The notes beneath the pieces were generated by a model. It had not been told where the DNA came from and did no database searches. It saw only the letters and a program-made list of their open reading frames with translations. Positions 61,771 through 64,000 of a DNA stretch of 64,000 nucleotides are shown one piece after another. This DNA comes from Streptomyces sp. MUM 203J. GTDB taxonomy: Bacteria > Actinomycetota > Actinomycetes > Streptomycetales > Streptomycetaceae. The DNA lies in assembly GCF_022414595.1 (NCBI RefSeq), contig NZ_JADWYO010000018.1:1-64000 (forward strand), given 5' to 3'. Made by a program: the position numbers and the translations under genes. Each line of letters starts with the position of its first letter. The first letter of the stretch is position 1.

Positions 61771-62373
61771 GTGAGTTCTCCAGTCGAGCGTGGATCGAAG
61801 TGTCCAGCACACGACGCTGTGTACCTGGTTCGCTGGGCGGCCTCCATGATCACACACGATCAAGTAAGGTCTAGACCAATCTGGGTGTACGGCCCGGTAA
61901 CCACTGAAGAACTTTGCCCTCGCCAAGTCTCCACGCCGCTGACGGACTTGAGTTCCGTCCGCAGCCGTCGGGGGCTGTCGCGAGGGCGTCGAGCGCGGAG
62001 ACGGGGCTGCTGTCCAGCGCTTCGAGGCGCCTCAGCCTCGGCACGGCAGCACAAGCCGCCCGAGCAGCCCTGGTCTCACCGCTGGGCTTTCGCAGCGGTG
62101 ACTCCTGCCTGTTGCGGGACATGCCGTCGGTGACAGAGGCCAACTCCGGTGTAACCGAGGTGCCTCGACGGGCATCGGCCGGGTAGCGTGCGGGCCATGT
62201 CGAGTCCTGAGTCAGACAGGGCGGGGGCTTTCGGTCACGCCGTCAGCCCCATGAACGCCTGAGCTCGTAGCCTGTCGTCGCGCCGCATTCTGCGGTGGGG
62301 CGCGGGTGCCCCTGGGGCTGGCCGCGGTGACGAGATGACCTTCTCGTGCCTCTCCTCACCTCGGAGCCACTCG
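61771..62373. other. Divergent intergenic region between the glycosyltransferase and MFS genes
   Basis: No coding frame is convincing. It holds both promoters. An inverted repeat-rich section (about 62280-62325) precedes the MFS gene; related chloramphenicol exporters are known to use a leader/attenuator, but I see no clear leader peptide. Confidence 0.35.
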
Positions 62374-63552
62374 ATGCCCCTCCCGCTGTACCTGCTCGCC
62401 CTGGCGGTCTTCGCCATGGGCACCTCGGAGTTCATGCTCGCCGGCCTGTTGCCGGACCTCGCCTCAGAGTTCGACGTCACCGTCGGGACGGCAGGCGTAC
62501 TCACCTCGGCCTTCGCGATCGGCATGATCATCAGCGCCCCTCTGGTGGCCGCCCTCGCCCGCAACTGGCCCACGCGTTCAAGCCTTCTGGGGTTCGTCCT
62601 CGCCTTCGCAGCAGCTCACGCCGTGGGCGCCCTCACCACCAGCTTCCCGGTCCTGTTCGCCACCCGGGTCATCGCCGCGCTCGCGAACGCCGGGTTCCTC
62701 TCCGTCGCCCTGGCGGCTGCCGCCACGCTGGTCCCTGCCGACAGGAAGGGACGTGCGCTGGCTGTGCTGCTGTCGGGCACGACGTTGGCCACGATCGCCG
62801 GAGTCCCCGGGGGGTCGGTACTCGGCACCCTGTTCGGCTGGCGGGCCGCCTTCTGGGCTGTCGCCGCTCTCTGCCTGCCCGCAGCTCTCGGCATCCTGAC
62901 GGGGATCCCCACAGTACGTGTGACACCGGAGGTGACCGGCGGGCCGACCCTGCGAGCGGAACTCGCCCAGCTCACCAGACTGCGGCTGGCCCTGGTCATG
63001 CTGCTCGGCGCACTGCTGAACGCGGCCACCTTCGCAGGCTTCACCTTCCTCGCCCCCTTGGTGACCGACACCGCCGGGCTGGACGAGTTGTGGGTCTCTG
63101 CCGTTCTGGTGCTCTTCGGTGCCGGTTCCTTCCTCGGCGTCACCGTCGCCGGCCGGTTGTCCGACCGGCGTCCCGGTCTGGTCCTCGCGGTCGGCGGTCC
63201 GCTGCTGCTCCTCGGCTGGCCAGCCCTGGCGGTGCTGGCCGACGAGCCGGTCGCCCTGTTCGCCCTCGTGTTCGTGCAGGGCGCGCTGTCGTTCGCGCTG
63301 GGCGGCACGCTGATCACGCGGGTCCTCTACGAGGCCGCGGGAGCCCCCACCATGGCCGGCTCCTATGCGACCGCGGCACTCAACGTCGGCGCCGCCGTCG
63401 GCCCCCTCATCGCAGGGCCCACTCTCAACACCGCGGCCGGGAACCTCGGGCCGCTGTGGGCAAGCGGGCTCCTGGTCGCCGTCGCGCTGCTCATCGCGTG
63501 CCCCCTCCGCACTGCGGTCGCGGCCAGGCGGAGTGCCGGGGTACTCCAGTGA
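62374..63552 (+). CDS. CmlR-like (Cmx/CmrA family) MFS drug exporter
   Basis: This 392-residue 12-helix transporter has the same length as the S. lividans chloramphenicol exporter CmlR and strong similarity to it as I remember it: MGTSEFMLAGLLPDLA, AGVLTSAFAIGMIISAPLVA, GRALAVLLSGTTLATIAGVP (motif C region of drug:H+ antiporters), VAGRLSDRRP and TRVLYEAAGAPTMAGSYATA. CGGAG eight bases before ATG at 62374 sets the start. It exports phenicols by proton antiport. It lies about 17 kb from the polyketide cluster, so a role in exporting the glutarimide is unlikely, though no other exporter is present in the window. Confidence 0.88.
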   Translation: MPLPLYLLALAVFAMGTSEFMLAGLLPDLASEFDVTVGTAGVLTSAFAIGMIISAPLVAALARNWPTRSSLLGFVLAFAAAHAVGALTTSFPVLFATRVIAALANAGFLSVALAAAATLVPADRKGRALAVLLSGTTLATIAGVPGGSVLGTLFGWRAAFWAVAALCLPAALGILTGIPTVRVTPEVTGGPTLRAELAQLTRLRLALVMLLGALLNAATFAGFTFLAPLVTDTAGLDELWVSAVLVLFGAGSFLGVTVAGRLSDRRPGLVLAVGGPLLLLGWPALAVLADEPVALFALVFVQGALSFALGGTLITRVLYEAAGAPTMAGSYATAALNVGAAVGPLIAGPTLNTAAGNLGPLWASGLLVAVALLIACPLRTAVAARRSAGVLQ

Positions 63553-63590
63553 CACACACGAACGCCTCATGAACACCAGGGGACGCCGAA

Positions 63591-63626
63591 GGCTCATCGG
63601 ACGGTGCTACCGTCGTCCGATGAGCC
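63591..63626 (+). terminator. Hairpin terminator after the MFS gene
   Basis: GGCTCATCGGACG at 63591-63603 pairs exactly with CGTCCGATGAGCC at 63614-63626, a 13-bp stem with a 10-nt loop, 39 bp past the MFS stop. It would terminate in either direction. Confidence 0.75.
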
Positions 63627-64000
63627 ACGCGGCTGCCGAGGCCGGTGTCTCCCGCGCCCGACTGTCCAGGTCGAAGGACCGGTACGACCCCCACATCGAA
63701 GCCGTCCGCACCGGTGAGACGACCCGCCGCGGGCGGACCCTTGTCACCGCAGAGGCCGAGCAGCGCCGAAGTACCGGTTCGCCCCTCAGATACGGGCCGC
63801 TCACCGGGGCCTCGGCGGAGTCGGATCGCGTGCCGCCCCGCGCCGTCCGCAGCGGGGAGAGACATGGCCCTCGGCGGAGGCCGCCACCCCGACATGCAGG
63901 CCGCCTTCCACGGTCCGACAATGGTGGGAGACCTGGCGCGAATACGCCGGCCGCAAGCGAGTGGGGCCTCTTGTGTGCCGCCTCACTGATCCTGCCGACG
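63627..64000. other. Right edge, no firm gene
   Basis: A frame from ATG 63619 stays open to the window end (MSHAAAEAGVSRARLSRSKD at its start recalls the HTH of IS481-type transposases), but its ATG is inside the terminator stem and the rest is Arg/Pro-rich and unconvincing. It may be the start of a degraded IS. Confidence 0.25.

Noticed and set aside
62374..63552. CmlR-like exporter as self-resistance for the polyketide
   Set aside because: It is 17 kb from the cluster behind a pseudogene zone, resembles a phenicol exporter, and bacterial ribosomes are not the target of cycloheximide-type compounds.
63619..64000. Open frame running off the right edge
   Set aside because: Its ATG lies in a terminator stem and most of it is Arg/Pro-rich. 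Only a short HTH-like start recalls an IS.
1..64000. CRISPR arrays, tRNA or rRNA genes
   Set aside because: No regularly spaced repeats, no T-loop/anticodon pattern and no rRNA-like sequence were noticed on either strand.

Overview
The window reads as a Streptomyces chromosome. GC is very high, nearly all real genes show strong third-position G/C, starts are often GTG or TTG behind GGAG-type ribosome sites, and the families (SARP, PucR, HxlR, PAS/PP2C phosphatase, CAP protein, CmlR-like MFS) are typical of the genus. All names rest on reading motifs by eye; no database was searched.

Left flank (1-5.4 kb): a partial gene at the edge, a divergent HxlR regulator/nitroreductase pair, a divergent SCO6745-like protein/TetR pair sharing a perfect 13-bp inverted repeat, and a PepE (S51)-like protein. 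A gene-poor stretch then ends in a hairpin downstream of the PKS.

Core (5.5-45.5 kb): a complete acyltransferase-less (trans-AT) polyketide cluster of the glutarimide class. A discrete ACP, an asparagine-synthetase-like amidotransferase and one 6,605-residue PKS form a tightly overlapping operon on the minus strand. The PKS reads KS-DH-KR-ACP / KS-B-ACP / KS-KR-ACP / KS-ACP / KS-DH-KR-MT-ACP-TE, where B is a hotdog-fold branching domain lacking DH catalytic motifs. The missing AT is supplied in trans by a malonyltransferase at 42.4 kb. Tailoring genes are a carboxylic acid reductase (A-T-R), an Old Yellow Enzyme ene-reductase, an SDR, two cytochromes P450, a membrane acyltransferase-3, a SnoaL-like protein and a small NADP-binding oxidoreductase. 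Regulators are of LysR, PucR and SARP-ATPase type.

How the core may work (inference): amidotransferase and ACP make malonamyl-ACP. Modules 1 and 2 build the enoyl chain and add the branch that closes to a glutarimide. Module 3 leaves an alcohol, module 4 a ketone, and module 5 an alpha-methyl enoyl acid. The TE frees the acid, the CAR reduces it to an aldehyde, and an intramolecular aldol closes a six-membered carbocycle. OYE and SDR can then reduce a phenol or dienone ring, and P450s and the acyltransferase decorate it. This is cycloheximide/actiphenol logic, but module 4 has no methyltransferase, so the colinear product lacks the ring methyl at C3'. With the extra accessory operon, this points to an undescribed member of the family.

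Right flank (45.5-64 kb): a stretch rich in broken genes (S33 peptidase, Fic, helicase-associated helicase, Lrp/AsnC, ThiF-like, a repeat protein, three IS remnants). Mixed in are intact genes for an RBBP9-like hydrolase, a TrkA-N membrane protein, a small Cys-rich protein, a PAS/SpoIIE phosphatase, a DUF6615-like protein, a CAP protein, a GT2 glycosyltransferase with a small membrane partner, and a CmlR-like exporter. Such decay is typical of a chromosome arm.
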